This document shows, piece after piece, positions 24,689-33,907 of a DNA stretch of 64,000 bases (the stretch's first letter is position 1; each line of letters opens with the position of its first letter). The stretch comes from Flavobacteriales bacterium (GTDB taxonomy: Bacteria; Bacteroidota; Bacteroidia; Flavobacteriales; Flavobacteriaceae), in contig JALWFE010000125.1 of assembly GCA_027039975.1 (NCBI GenBank), positions 1 to 64,000 on the forward strand. The letters run 5' to 3'. The position numbers were made by a program, and so were the translations under genes. The notes under the pieces are model-generated. The model was given only the letters and a program-made list of their open reading frames with translations. It had not been told where the DNA came from and did no database searches.

Positions 24689-26365
24689 ATGGCAGAAGAA
24701 AAAAAATCTTTAAACTTTATCGAACAGATTATCGAAGAAGATTTAAAAAACGGTTTACCACAAGAGAAATTACGATTTAGATTTCCTCCTGAACCGAATG
24801 GCTATTTACATATCGGACATGCCGCTTCCATTTGTTTGAATTTCGGATTGGGACTAAAATATAAAGCACCGGTCAATCTACGCTTTGATGATACCAACCC
24901 TGCCAAAGAAGAACAAGAATATGTTGATGCTATCAAAAAAGATATAGCTTGGCTCGGTTTTAAATGGGACAAAGAACTTTATGCATCCGACTATTTCCGG
25001 CAGTTGTACGATTGGGCGGTTGAGATGATAAAAAAAGGTACGGCTTATGTGGACGAACAACCGCAAGAAAAAATAATAGAACAAAGGGGCACCCCTACAA
25101 CACCGGGAATAGAAAGCCCTTACCGTGACCGTCCGGCAAGTGAAAGTTTGGATTTATTGGAACGGATGAACAAAGGCGAATTTGAAGAAGGGGCTATGGT
25201 TTTAAGGGCCAAAATAGATATGTCGTCACCCAATATGCACATGCGCGATCCGATTATGTACCGGATTTTACACAAAGTCCACCACCGCACAGGTGACAAA
25301 TGGAAAATTTATCCGATGTATGACTGGACACACGGTCAATCCGATTATTTGGAACAAGTGTCTCATTCGCTTTGTACTTTGGAATTTAAATCACACCGTC
25401 CCCTGTATGAATGGTTTATCGAACAGGTTTATCGTGGCGGTCTCAAACCCAAACAGCGTGAATTTGCCCGTCGTAACTTGAGTTATACGGTAATGAGTAA
25501 ACGAAAATTGTTACAACTGGTTGAAGAAGGTCATGTCAACGGTTGGGACGACCCGCGTATGCCGACTATTTCCGGTTTACGCCGGCGCGGTTACACCCCC
25601 GAAGCCATCATCAATTTCAGTGAACTGTCCGGTATTTCAAAACGTGAAAATGTTACTGATGTGGCTTTATTGGAGTTTGCCGCCCGTGAACATCTCAATA
25701 AAGTGGCCCCACGAAGAATGGCTGTCCTGAATCCCGTTAAACTGATTATCGATAATTACCCCGAAGGTCAAACCGAATATTTAAAAGCAGAAAACAATCC
25801 CGAAGATGACAATGCCGGATACCGCGAAATACCTTTTGCCCGTGAATTATACATCGAACGGGAAGATTTTAAAGAAAATGCCAACCGTAAATTTTTCCGT
25901 CTGACACTCGGTAAAGAAGTCCGTTTAAAAAATGCCTATATCATCAAAGGAGAAAGCGTCGTAAAAGATGAGAACGGCGAAATCACCGAAATTCACGTCA
26001 CTTATGATCCTTTGAGTAAAAGCGGCAGCGGAACACCCGAAAGCAAACGAAAAGTCAAAGGAACTTTGCACTGGGTTACTGTCAAGCACAGTATCCCGGC
26101 GGAAATCAGAATATATGACAGATTATTCCTCGATGAAGCCCCCGACGGACATAAAGACAGGAATTTTTTGGAATTTTTAAACCCCGAAAGCTTACAAATT
26201 GACAGAAAAGCCCGTTTGGAACCAAATTTGCAAGATGCCAAACCGGGAGACCGCTTCCAATTTACCCGTTTAGGATATTTTGTTGTGGATCCCGATACAA
26301 AACCCGGTCATCTTGTTTTTAACAGAACCGTCACATTAAGAGACACATGGAATAAGAAAAAATAA
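24689..26365 (+). CDS. glnS: Glutaminyl-tRNA synthetase
   Basis: A 558-residue class I synthetase: HIGH-type motif GYLHIGHAAS (about 37-46), the FDDTNPAKEEQEY segment, and a KMSKS-type motif VMSKRKL near residue 272, exactly the GlnRS variant. The C-terminal anticodon-binding beta-barrels include TLHWV and DRLFLDEAPDGH. Length is close to E. coli GlnRS. The start at MAEEKK is set by the promoter position. batD follows 19 bp later, so the two are probably co-transcribed. Confidence 0.98.
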   Translation: MAEEKKSLNFIEQIIEEDLKNGLPQEKLRFRFPPEPNGYLHIGHAASICLNFGLGLKYKAPVNLRFDDTNPAKEEQEYVDAIKKDIAWLGFKWDKELYASDYFRQLYDWAVEMIKKGTAYVDEQPQEKIIEQRGTPTTPGIESPYRDRPASESLDLLERMNKGEFEEGAMVLRAKIDMSSPNMHMRDPIMYRILHKVHHRTGDKWKIYPMYDWTHGQSDYLEQVSHSLCTLEFKSHRPLYEWFIEQVYRGGLKPKQREFARRNLSYTVMSKRKLLQLVEEGHVNGWDDPRMPTISGLRRRGYTPEAIINFSELSGISKRENVTDVALLEFAAREHLNKVAPRRMAVLNPVKLIIDNYPEGQTEYLKAENNPEDDNAGYREIPFARELYIEREDFKENANRKFFRLTLGKEVRLKNAYIIKGESVVKDENGEITEIHVTYDPLSKSGSGTPESKRKVKGTLHWVTVKHSIPAEIRIYDRLFLDEAPDGHKDRNFLEFLNPESLQIDRKARLEPNLQDAKPGDRFQFTRLGYFVVDPDTKPGHLVFNRTVTLRDTWNKKK

Positions 26366-26384
26366 TGAAAGAAAACGATGAAAG

Positions 26385-28190
26385 ATGAAACGTTTTGCGT
26401 TTATCATATTATATACCTTATTGGCAATTAGCCATTTAAATGCACAAGTGGATTTTAAAGCACGTGTTTCTAAAACCAGATTGAGCTCGGATGAACGTTT
26501 ACGTGTCAGTTTTACAATCAGGTCAAACACAACCAATATCAAACCACGTCATTTTACGCCCCCCGATTTTAAAGGCTTTTATAAAATCATGGGGCCAAGC
26601 ACGTCGCAGGAAGTTTCGATTATCAATGGCGACGTCTCATCAAGTTTTACTTATTCGTATATTTTACAACCGGCTAAAACCGGCACCCTTACCATTGGTC
26701 CGGCTTACGTCAATGTAGGAGAAAAAAGATATAGTACCCAAGCGGTAAAAATAACCGTAGTTAAAGGCAATTCGGAAGCAAAAAATCCGAATAATTCCAA
26801 CTATTCCGAATCATCCGGTTCGCCCAAAAATAATAATATAACCGTAGAAGGAAAAATTGATAAAGCCATATTGGTTGCGGAAGTGACCAAAACTAATCCG
26901 TATGTCAATGAAGCTGTGGGCTTAACTTATAAACTCTATATACCCCGGAATTACGGAGTTGTTAATTATAATGAAACCGGTCAACCGCAGTTCAACGGAT
27001 TTTGGGCACAAGACGTGTCAAAAAAAATATCCGGTCCTTTCCAAGGTGAAGTAAACGGTAAACCTTACATATATTATGTATTACGAAAAAAATTGTTATT
27101 TCCGCAACACGCCGGCAAACTAACCGTTCAACCATTGACTTTGGAAATAGATTTACAAGTCCCCGTTTACCGAAATTTTTTCGGTATGCGTGTGCCCGAT
27201 TACGAAATACAAAGGGTCAAACTGACATCCGGTAAAAAAACATTAAATGTAAAAAGTTTGCCGGATAATCAACCTATCGATTTTTCAGGTGCTGTCGGTC
27301 AATTCGATTTCAAAACCGTTATCAATAACAATCAAGTTAAAACGGGGGAACCGGTCAACATCAGTGTTCAAGTAAAAGGTACCGGTAATTTAAAATTGTT
27401 TGATTTACCTCAACTCAAAGCACCGGAAGGATTGGAAATTTACGACCCTAAACATACCGAGCAAGTTCAAACCACTTTTCAAGGCAACCGCGGATTGGTC
27501 AAAGACGATTATATTGTTGTTCCTAATCAACCCGGAAAATTTATCATTCCCGGACTGCGTTTTGTCTATTTTGACCCGAAAGCCAAACAATATATCACCA
27601 AAACCTCCGGTGATATCGTTCTGTTCGTAACAAACAGTGGCAATAACCCTGCTACCGGTAACGCCTCCAATCAAATAATTACAGGACAAACAAGCCATGC
27701 CGTCGATTTTAGATTTATCAAAGAAAATGCCCGTTTTAGAAGTAAAAAGAAAAAAGATTTTTATCAAAGTAAATTATTTTACCGGCTTATAGCATTGGCT
27801 TTTATTTTGGCATTATTAACTTTTGGATACTATAAATATTCGACAAATAAAATTTATGATGCCGAGTATGAGCGGCAAAAACGCAATAAAAGTTTGGCTA
27901 ACAAATTTCTAAAAGAAGCCAAAAAATCCATTGGTAATAAAGAAGAATTTTATGCCAAACTAGAAAAAGCTTTACACAATTTCATCAAAGCCCGTTTGAA
28001 TATCGATACGGCTGAGATGTCTAAAGATGTAATACGTCAAAAACTGGAAGGCAAAAATATAGCCAAAGAAAATATCGATCTTTTATTAGATTTATTAAAC
28101 CGTTGCGATATGGCCCGTTATGCACCGGCAACTACAGGCAAAATGGAAGACGATATCGCCGATGCCGAAAAACTGTTGAATGCCTTATGA
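26385..28190 (+). CDS. batD: BatD family protein
   Basis: A 601-residue envelope protein: signal peptide (1-20, ending HLNAQ), a large region of Ig-like beta domains (for example RVSKTRLSSDERLRVSF, the usual BatD opening, and NIKPRHFTPPDFKGF), a membrane helix (about 462-480), and a cytoplasmic Lys-rich helical tail ending DDIADAEKLLNAL. Bat proteins were linked to aerotolerance in Bacteroides and accompany MoxR and VWA proteins. Here moxR, batA, batB and batC are not adjacent; glnS is upstream instead. batE follows after a short repeat. Confidence 0.93.
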   Translation: MKRFAFIILYTLLAISHLNAQVDFKARVSKTRLSSDERLRVSFTIRSNTTNIKPRHFTPPDFKGFYKIMGPSTSQEVSIINGDVSSSFTYSYILQPAKTGTLTIGPAYVNVGEKRYSTQAVKITVVKGNSEAKNPNNSNYSESSGSPKNNNITVEGKIDKAILVAEVTKTNPYVNEAVGLTYKLYIPRNYGVVNYNETGQPQFNGFWAQDVSKKISGPFQGEVNGKPYIYYVLRKKLLFPQHAGKLTVQPLTLEIDLQVPVYRNFFGMRVPDYEIQRVKLTSGKKTLNVKSLPDNQPIDFSGAVGQFDFKTVINNNQVKTGEPVNISVQVKGTGNLKLFDLPQLKAPEGLEIYDPKHTEQVQTTFQGNRGLVKDDYIVVPNQPGKFIIPGLRFVYFDPKAKQYITKTSGDIVLFVTNSGNNPATGNASNQIITGQTSHAVDFRFIKENARFRSKKKKDFYQSKLFYRLIALAFILALLTFGYYKYSTNKIYDAEYERQKRNKSLANKFLKEAKKSIGNKEEFYAKLEKALHNFIKARLNIDTAEMSKDVIRQKLEGKNIAKENIDLLLDLLNRCDMARYAPATTGKMEDDIADAEKLLNAL

Positions 28191-28255
28191 GTTGAAAGTT
28201 GAAAGTTTATAATGTTTATAAAGTTGAAAGTTTATAATGTTTATAATGTTAAATA
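28188..28255 (+). repeat. TTGAAAG / TTTATAATG repeat between batD and batE
   Basis: Starts inside the batD stop codon region: GTTGAAA heptads followed by GTTTATAAT 9-nt units, repeated twice. These are the same units as at 21127-21192 and 24438-24510. Confidence 0.7.
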
Positions 28256-28365
28256 TGTATAAAATTTATGATGATTGTAAAGAAATGTTGTGTTATAACT
28301 TTTAATTCCTAAATCTTTTATGTTCTTATATGTCTTATATGGTTCAAAAAAATAACGAGTGAAAA

Positions 28366-29115
28366 ATGAAAAAGATAATATTCATTACAGTTTTTTTTAC
28401 ATCATTATTTTTACAAGCTCAAAGTGCGAAATTTTTTTTCCAAGAAGGCAATAAAGCTTATAAAAAAGGAGACTACCAAGCCGCTTTAACAGCTTATGAA
28501 AAAGCTTTGCAAACTGATAGTATTGCACCGGAATTATACTTTAATCTGGGAAATGCTTACTATAAACTTAACCGTATAGCGCCCTCTATTTATTACTACG
28601 AAAAAGCATTAAAATTAAAACCCGGCGATGAAGATATCATGTACAACTTGCAATTAGCCAATCAAATGAAATTGGACAAAATTGACAAAGTTCCTGAAAG
28701 TGTCTTGGAACGAACCAAGAAAAATATCAACAGGCTTTTCGGTTATAATGCATGGGCTTGGTTAGCCGTTTTAAGTGCCTTTTTGGGCTTTATAGCTTTT
28801 GCCGTATTTCTTTTTACCAATCATACCAATCTAAAACGATTGACTTTTGTCACTATGTGGCTCAGTTTGTTTTTGTTGATTTTTACATGGTATAATGCCG
28901 GTTTCGGTAAAAAACTTTCAGAAGTTAAATATGCCATCGTCTTTTCGCCAAAAGTCGATTTAATGACAGAACCGAATTTAACCTCTGATATCGTTATGCA
29001 ATTACACGAAGGCAGCAAAATAAAAATTTTGAGAACAGACGGAGACTGGTACCTGGTAAAACTACCCAACGGTAAAAAAGCTTGGATTCCTCAAACCGAC
29101 ATCAAAATTTTATAA
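28366..29115 (+). CDS. batE: BatE family TPR/SH3 protein
   Basis: A 249-residue protein: signal peptide (1-19), two to three TPR units (about 20-105, with GNKAYKKGDYQAALTAYEKAL and FNLGNAYYKLNR), two membrane helices (about 127-147 and 158-176), and a C-terminal SH3-like domain (about 190-249, with LMTEPNLTSDIVMQLHEGSKIKIL). This is the standard BatE layout. It follows batD with a 175-bp repeat-containing gap. Confidence 0.92.
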   Translation: MKKIIFITVFFTSLFLQAQSAKFFFQEGNKAYKKGDYQAALTAYEKALQTDSIAPELYFNLGNAYYKLNRIAPSIYYYEKALKLKPGDEDIMYNLQLANQMKLDKIDKVPESVLERTKKNINRLFGYNAWAWLAVLSAFLGFIAFAVFLFTNHTNLKRLTFVTMWLSLFLLIFTWYNAGFGKKLSEVKYAIVFSPKVDLMTEPNLTSDIVMQLHEGSKIKILRTDGDWYLVKLPNGKKAWIPQTDIKIL

Positions 29116-29154
29116 TTGATAACCAAAACCATAAAATGATATTATAAAATTTTG

Positions 29155-29162
29155 TAAATTTG
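29155..29162 (+). promoter_or_regulatory. -7 element TAAATTTG
   Basis: A perfect TAnnTTTG match 28 bp upstream of the small membrane protein gene at 29191. It marks a transcription unit separate from batD-batE. Confidence 0.65.
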
Positions 29163-29190
29163 TAGCAAATAACCATAAAAACATATAGTT

Positions 29191-29346
29191 ATGTTGTATT
29201 TAGCTTCTGACAATTCGACCATGTGGACCGTAGGGAACATTTTCGGCGCTTTTTTCTTTTTAGTGATTATCATTTTAGCATTAGTTGTGTATAAAATGGT
29301 ATCCGGTGGTGGTAGTGCATCCGTTAGTAAAGATGATAATGATTAA
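29191..29346 (+). CDS. Small single-pass membrane protein of unknown function
   Basis: A 51-residue protein: a short polar N-terminus (MLYLASDNSTMWTVGN), one strongly hydrophobic helix (about 17-34) and a Gly/Ser-rich then acidic tail (GGGSASVSKDDND). It has a good promoter and its stop codon touches the next gene's TTG, so it is likely real. I do not recognise the family. It may be translationally coupled to the DUF4159 gene. Confidence 0.65.
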   Translation: MLYLASDNSTMWTVGNIFGAFFFLVIIILALVVYKMVSGGGSASVSKDDND

Positions 29347-29361
29347 TTGACCTTAAACCGG

Positions 29362-30018
29362 ATGTTTTTATCTAAAAAAACTTTTATTCTTTTACTTCTT
29401 TTATTCGGACTTTCCGGTATATCGGCACAACAAATCGCCTTGTTAAAATACAAAGGCGGAGGTGATTGGTATGCCAATATCACAACTTCCCTGCCTAATC
29501 TTATTAAATTCAGTAACCAAAACATCCATACCGTAATAGATGAAAAACCGGCAGTAGTACCCCCCGACTCTCCGGAAATTTTTAATTATCCGTTTATCCA
29601 CATGACCGGTCACGGCAATGTGTTTTTTGATGATAACGATGTAAAAAATTTACGAAAATACCTTCTAAACGGCGGTTTCTTACATATTGACGATAATTAT
29701 GGTATGGATCCGTATATCAGACCGCAGATTAAAAAACTCTTTCCCGATCAACAGTTGGTCGAACTTCCTGTAAATCATCCTATTTTTCATCAATTTTTTG
29801 ATTTTCCGGACGGTTTACCCAAAATTCATGAACACAACGGAAAACGCCCGCAAGCTTTTGCTATTATCATTAATAATCGAGTAGTTTTGCTTTACACGTA
29901 TGAATGTGATTTAGGAGACGGATGGGAAAATGAAGAAATTCATCACGACCCTTGGAAAATCCGTGAAAAAGCCCTTAAAATGGGCGCTAATATTATCCAC
30001 TACGCTTTTGCCAATTAA
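29362..30018 (+). CDS. DUF4159 domain exported protein
   Basis: A 218-residue protein from the ATG: signal peptide (1-19, ending ISAQQ) and a DUF4159 domain with ALLKYKGGGDWYANITTS, the conserved FIHMTGHGNV, FLHIDDNYGMD and the end GANIIHYAF. DUF4159 resembles glutamine-amidotransferase-like folds and occurs near bat/MoxR genes in many Bacteroidota and others, which fits the nearby batD and batE. Function is unknown. A TTG at 29347 would also be in frame. Confidence 0.85.
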   Translation: MFLSKKTFILLLLLFGLSGISAQQIALLKYKGGGDWYANITTSLPNLIKFSNQNIHTVIDEKPAVVPPDSPEIFNYPFIHMTGHGNVFFDDNDVKNLRKYLLNGGFLHIDDNYGMDPYIRPQIKKLFPDQQLVELPVNHPIFHQFFDFPDGLPKIHEHNGKRPQAFAIIINNRVVLLYTYECDLGDGWENEEIHHDPWKIREKALKMGANIIHYAFAN

Positions 30019-30021
30019 ACC

Positions 30022-31239
30022 ATGGTAAAAATCATAAAAAATATAGGACAATTACTACAAGTCAGGGATAACAAAGATGCATTACGAGGCAAAGAAATGT
30101 CTCAATTACCATTGATTGAAAACGCTTATTTGGTCATAAAAAACGGGATTATCAGCGATTTTGGTCTAATGAATGAAATTCCTGAAATTGAAGCGGAAAC
30201 TATTGATGCCAACGGACGCATCGTTATGCCGGTATGGACGGACAGTCATACACATCTGGTTTTTGCAGCCTCACGAGCCGGTGAGTTTGTCGATAAAATC
30301 AACGGCTTAACCTACGAAGAAATTGCCCGTCGCGGAGGCGGTATTCTGAATTCCGCCAAAAAAATGACAGAGATTACGGAAGATAAACTTTATGAAAAAA
30401 GCGCCACTCTCCTCAAAGAAGTGATACGATATGGTACCGGCGCCATAGAAATCAAATCAGGATACGGATTGAGTGTTGAAGCTGAACTTAAAATGCTTCG
30501 CGTCATTAAACGCTTGAAACAAAATTTCTCTATCCCCATAAAAGCGACTTTCCTCGGTGCCCATGCTGTTCCCGAAGCATATAAAAACAATAAAAAAGTC
30601 TATATTGATTTGATTATCAATCAAATGCTTCCAGCTATCGCACGAGAAAATTTAGCCGATTATATCGATGTATTTTGCGAAAAAGGCTATTTTACCGCCG
30701 AAGAAACCGGGGAAATTTTACAAGCCGGTATCCGATACGGGCTCAAACCCAAAGTACACATCAATCAATTTAACAGCATAGGCGGGATTGAAATAGCTGT
30801 CAAATATCAAGCCGTTTCGGTCGACCATCTGGAAGTAATGACGGATGATGATTTTGAAATATTATCCCATTCCAAAACTATTGCCACCGCCCTACCCGCT
30901 TGCAGTTTCTTTATCGATATTCCCTATGCCCCTGTCAAACATATGATAGACAAAAACATTGCCGTATCATTGGCCACAGATTTTAATCCGGGGTCAACGC
31001 CGGGTTTTAACATGAATTTTGTCGTATCATTGGCCTGTATCCAACAAAAATTAACCCCCGAACAAGCTATCAATGCCGCTACACTAAACGCTGCCGCCGC
31101 TTTGGAATTGTCAAAAGAAATGGGAAGTATCAGTAAAGGTAAAAAAGCCCGCTTGATGATGCTGAAAGACTTTATCAAAGACTATAAAGAAATTCCCTAT
31201 TACTTCGCTACCAATCCGGTGGAAGAAATATTTTTTTAG
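30022..31239 (+). CDS. hutI: Imidazolonepropionase
   Basis: Third step of histidine degradation: hydrolyses imidazolone-5-propionate to formiminoglutamate. A 405-residue amidohydrolase with metal motif SHTHLVFA (about 74-81), the family segments EIARRGGGILNSAKKM, EIKSGYGLS, FLGAHAVP, FNSIGGIE and SLATDFNPGSTP. Length is normal. The other hut genes are not adjacent. It begins 3 bp after the DUF4159 stop, so the two are co-transcribed, which is an unrelated pairing by known function. Confidence 0.96.
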   Translation: MVKIIKNIGQLLQVRDNKDALRGKEMSQLPLIENAYLVIKNGIISDFGLMNEIPEIEAETIDANGRIVMPVWTDSHTHLVFAASRAGEFVDKINGLTYEEIARRGGGILNSAKKMTEITEDKLYEKSATLLKEVIRYGTGAIEIKSGYGLSVEAELKMLRVIKRLKQNFSIPIKATFLGAHAVPEAYKNNKKVYIDLIINQMLPAIARENLADYIDVFCEKGYFTAEETGEILQAGIRYGLKPKVHINQFNSIGGIEIAVKYQAVSVDHLEVMTDDDFEILSHSKTIATALPACSFFIDIPYAPVKHMIDKNIAVSLATDFNPGSTPGFNMNFVVSLACIQQKLTPEQAINAATLNAAAALELSKEMGSISKGKKARLMMLKDFIKDYKEIPYYFATNPVEEIFF

Positions 31240-31260
31240 AGAGCTATCAGGCTTTTTTTC

Positions 31261-31292
31261 AGACCTGGTAGATCTCGCAGATCTGCTAGGTC
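31261..31292. repeat. AGACCT-AGATCT nested palindrome after hutI
   Basis: AGACCT, AGATCT, AGATCT and AGGTCT are spaced by 3-nt linkers, making a full palindrome of 30 bp. A degenerate relative (AGACCT...AGGTCT) is at 31686-31716, so the two flank the cold-shock gene. Confidence 0.75.
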
Positions 31293-31405
31293 TCTGTTTG
31301 TAAAGAAACCTGCCAAACTTAAAACCCTTTCGACAAAACATTTTTCCGTTTTTTTTTAAATTTTAATTTTTTTTTAATAAAATTAGATTTAGAATAAAAA
31401 AAGAC

Positions 31406-31413
31406 TACCTTTG
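31406..31413 (+). promoter_or_regulatory. -7 element TACCTTTG of the cold-shock gene
   Basis: A perfect TAnnTTTG match 27 bp upstream of the ATG. The leader is about 20 nt, far shorter than the long leader of E. coli cspA. Confidence 0.7.
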
Positions 31414-31439
31414 CCGTATTAATAAATTAAATTACAATA

Positions 31440-31631
31440 ATGAAAACAGGAACAGTAAAGTTCTTTAATGAAGCCAAAGGTTTTGGTTTTATTATCGACG
31501 ACGAAACAGGTGCGGAGTATTTCGTTCACGCTACCGGATTAATTGATGAAATCCGTGAAGGAGATAAAGTTTCGTTTGAACTCAAAGAAGGTAAAAAAGG
31601 ATTGAATGCAGTAAACGTTAAGCAGGCTTAA
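31440..31631 (+). CDS. Cold-shock domain protein
   Basis: A 63-residue single cold-shock domain. RNP1 is the KGFGFI segment (13-18) and RNP2 is the YFVHAT segment (27-32; His in place of the middle Phe region is normal). It binds single-stranded nucleic acid. A monocistronic unit with its own promoter and terminator. Confidence 0.95.
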   Translation: MKTGTVKFFNEAKGFGFIIDDETGAEYFVHATGLIDEIREGDKVSFELKEGKKGLNAVNVKQA

Positions 31632-31656
31632 TTTTTATTGAATACATTTTTTACGT

Positions 31657-31682
31657 AGCCCGGTTTTGCCGGGCTTTTTTTA
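31657..31682 (+). terminator. Terminator of the cold-shock gene
   Basis: AGCCCGG (31657-31663) pairs with CCGGGCT (31669-31675) around TTTTG, followed by seven T. Confidence 0.93.
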
Positions 31683-31793
31683 TTAAGACCTGATAATTTT
31701 AGAACCTGTTAGGTCTGAAAAAATCAAATTATCTTTATCAATTTATGACATTTTAATACAAAAATGTTAAATTAGCGAAAAAATCGCACCGGT

Positions 31794-33866
31794 TTGAAAA
31801 CTTTTTCTCGTTATCCTATCATTTTTCTTACCGTATTTATCATAGCCGGAATCGTCAGTTATGAATTTTTTCCTCTAAATTTAAAAATACTAATTGCCGG
31901 CTTTATCATTGGAATGACCGGTTTTGTCTCATTACATTTTTACCAAAATAAACGGGTTAAAAAACTTAAAAGTATACCGATTTTATTAGCTTTTGTTAGT
32001 ATCATTCTTGGACAAATTTTAAGTGCCTTGCACAATCCTGCCAACAATCCGGACTATTTTACCAACTTTTTAAAAGCTGATAATTCATTACAATTAATTG
32101 TCAACAAAAAAATCAAACCAACCACTGCATATTTCAATTACTACGCTACGGTACAAGAAATCAACCGTCATCATACATCTGATAAAATTTTATTGAAAAT
32201 TCCCAAAGACAAACCACAACCACAGCCCGGTGACAGAATACAACTGCTTATCGATAAATCGCAAATTCAATTCATCCCAAAAGCGCACAATCCCTACGGT
32301 TTTGATTACCGGCATTTTATGAAACATTTGGGAATTTATCATCAAATCAATTTAAAAAATGCTGTATATCAGATTGTTACAGGGACGAATTTTAACTTAA
32401 CACGCAGGATTACCGGATTGAAAAATAGAATAAAAACAGGGTTTAAACAACATTTAAGTCCGGATGCTTTTGCTTTGGCTATGGCTTTGCTTTTGGGAGA
32501 ACGTCAAGAATTATCGCCGGATATTTATCTCAACTTCCAAGCTACAGGCACCGTGCATATTTTGGCGATATCGGGCTTGCACATAGGGATTTTATTACTG
32601 TTTTTAAACTTTCTTTTTAAGCCGGTCAAAAGGTATTCCACTGCAATATTTTTAGTTTTAACCATTGGATTTTTATGGTTCTATGCCTTTCTGACCGGTT
32701 TTTCACCTTCGGTATTGCGGGCGGTAATTATGTTTAGTTTTTTACAAATCGGCCTACAAAGCAAACGGAAAACCAATATTTTTAATAGCTTGTTTATGGC
32801 GGCATTGGTTATGTTGCTTATCAATCCGGGCTACTTGTATCAAGTCGGTTTTCAGATGAGTTTTGCTGCCGTTTTATCTATCGTGAGTTTCTATCCTGTT
32901 TTTAGCCGTTGGTTGCCGGTCAAAAACAAAATCCTAAAATATTTTTCCGATTTATTTTGGGTATCTTTATCGGCACAATTGGGCGTTTTACCCTTGTCTT
33001 TATATTATTTTCACCAATTTCCGGGGTATTTCCTGCTTGCAAACTTGCTCAGTATTCCGCTACTGTTTTTAATACTATTTACAGGATTTGTATTAATGTT
33101 ATTTAGTTTGTTTCATATAAATTTTTATTATCCTTATTACCTGCTCGACTTTTTACTCGATTTACTACTGTCTATCAACAAATACATTGCCGGTCTGCCG
33201 TATAGTTTGATACAAAACATCCGTTTTTCCGGCTTGCTTTTGGCTACAAGTTTTTTGGGTGTCATTGCTCTGTATTATTTTTTGTCCAAACCCAAAGTTT
33301 ACCGGCATTGGCTATGGCTTGGCAGTTGGATATTATTGTTTGAAGGGATTATTTTTTATCAGAAATATGAACGTCTACATCAACAAAATTTTTATGTTTT
33401 TCATCAATACAAAACACCTGTTGTAGCTGTATCAAATGCAGAAAATATTGATGTTTTTCAAGATAAAAAACTGATTGATAAATATTTACAAAAGAATCTC
33501 AATCTTCAATTTAAGCATATCAAATATGACGGTTTACCGTTTTATCAAACTTTCGGAAGTAATAAAATTTTACATATCGACAGTTTAGGGATATACAAAT
33601 TTCGTGATTTAAAACCGGATATCATCGTATTACATAATTCTCCTAAAATCAATATGGACCGGTTGATTTTGGAATTACAACCGAAAATAATCGTTGCGGA
33701 TGCTTCAAATTATCCTTCGTATATCAAGCGTTGGCAAAAATCGGCAGATAAATATCATGTCAAATTTTATGATGTTAACAAGGATGGGGCTTTTGTTTTA
33801 TTTGCTCATAAAAAATTAGAAATATTTATAAAACAAAAAACTGATATATTTCAGCCGACACGTTAA
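31794..33866 (+). CDS. comEC: ComEC/Rec2 family DNA-uptake channel protein
   Basis: A 690-residue polytopic protein: two to three N-terminal helices, a DUF4131-like OB region (about 95-190, with KIPKDKPQPQPGDRIQLL and HNPYGFDYRHFMKHLGI), then the Competence core (about 215-480) with FQATGTVHILAISGLHIGILLL and FLTGFSPSVLRAVIMF, and a short C-terminal soluble part that is degenerate compared with the metallo-beta-lactamase domain of full ComEC. It carries DNA across the inner membrane during transformation. Translation seems to begin at TTG 31794: an in-frame ATG at 31764 runs into a stop at 31773. Confidence 0.92.
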   Translation: MKTFSRYPIIFLTVFIIAGIVSYEFFPLNLKILIAGFIIGMTGFVSLHFYQNKRVKKLKSIPILLAFVSIILGQILSALHNPANNPDYFTNFLKADNSLQLIVNKKIKPTTAYFNYYATVQEINRHHTSDKILLKIPKDKPQPQPGDRIQLLIDKSQIQFIPKAHNPYGFDYRHFMKHLGIYHQINLKNAVYQIVTGTNFNLTRRITGLKNRIKTGFKQHLSPDAFALAMALLLGERQELSPDIYLNFQATGTVHILAISGLHIGILLLFLNFLFKPVKRYSTAIFLVLTIGFLWFYAFLTGFSPSVLRAVIMFSFLQIGLQSKRKTNIFNSLFMAALVMLLINPGYLYQVGFQMSFAAVLSIVSFYPVFSRWLPVKNKILKYFSDLFWVSLSAQLGVLPLSLYYFHQFPGYFLLANLLSIPLLFLILFTGFVLMLFSLFHINFYYPYYLLDFLLDLLLSINKYIAGLPYSLIQNIRFSGLLLATSFLGVIALYYFLSKPKVYRHWLWLGSWILLFEGIIFYQKYERLHQQNFYVFHQYKTPVVAVSNAENIDVFQDKKLIDKYLQKNLNLQFKHIKYDGLPFYQTFGSNKILHIDSLGIYKFRDLKPDIIVLHNSPKINMDRLILELQPKIIVADASNYPSYIKRWQKSADKYHVKFYDVNKDGAFVLFAHKKLEIFIKQKTDIFQPTR

Positions 33867-33907
33867 ACCTTTTATTATTTTTTTAGTCAAATTAAAAAAC
33901 CTTTACT

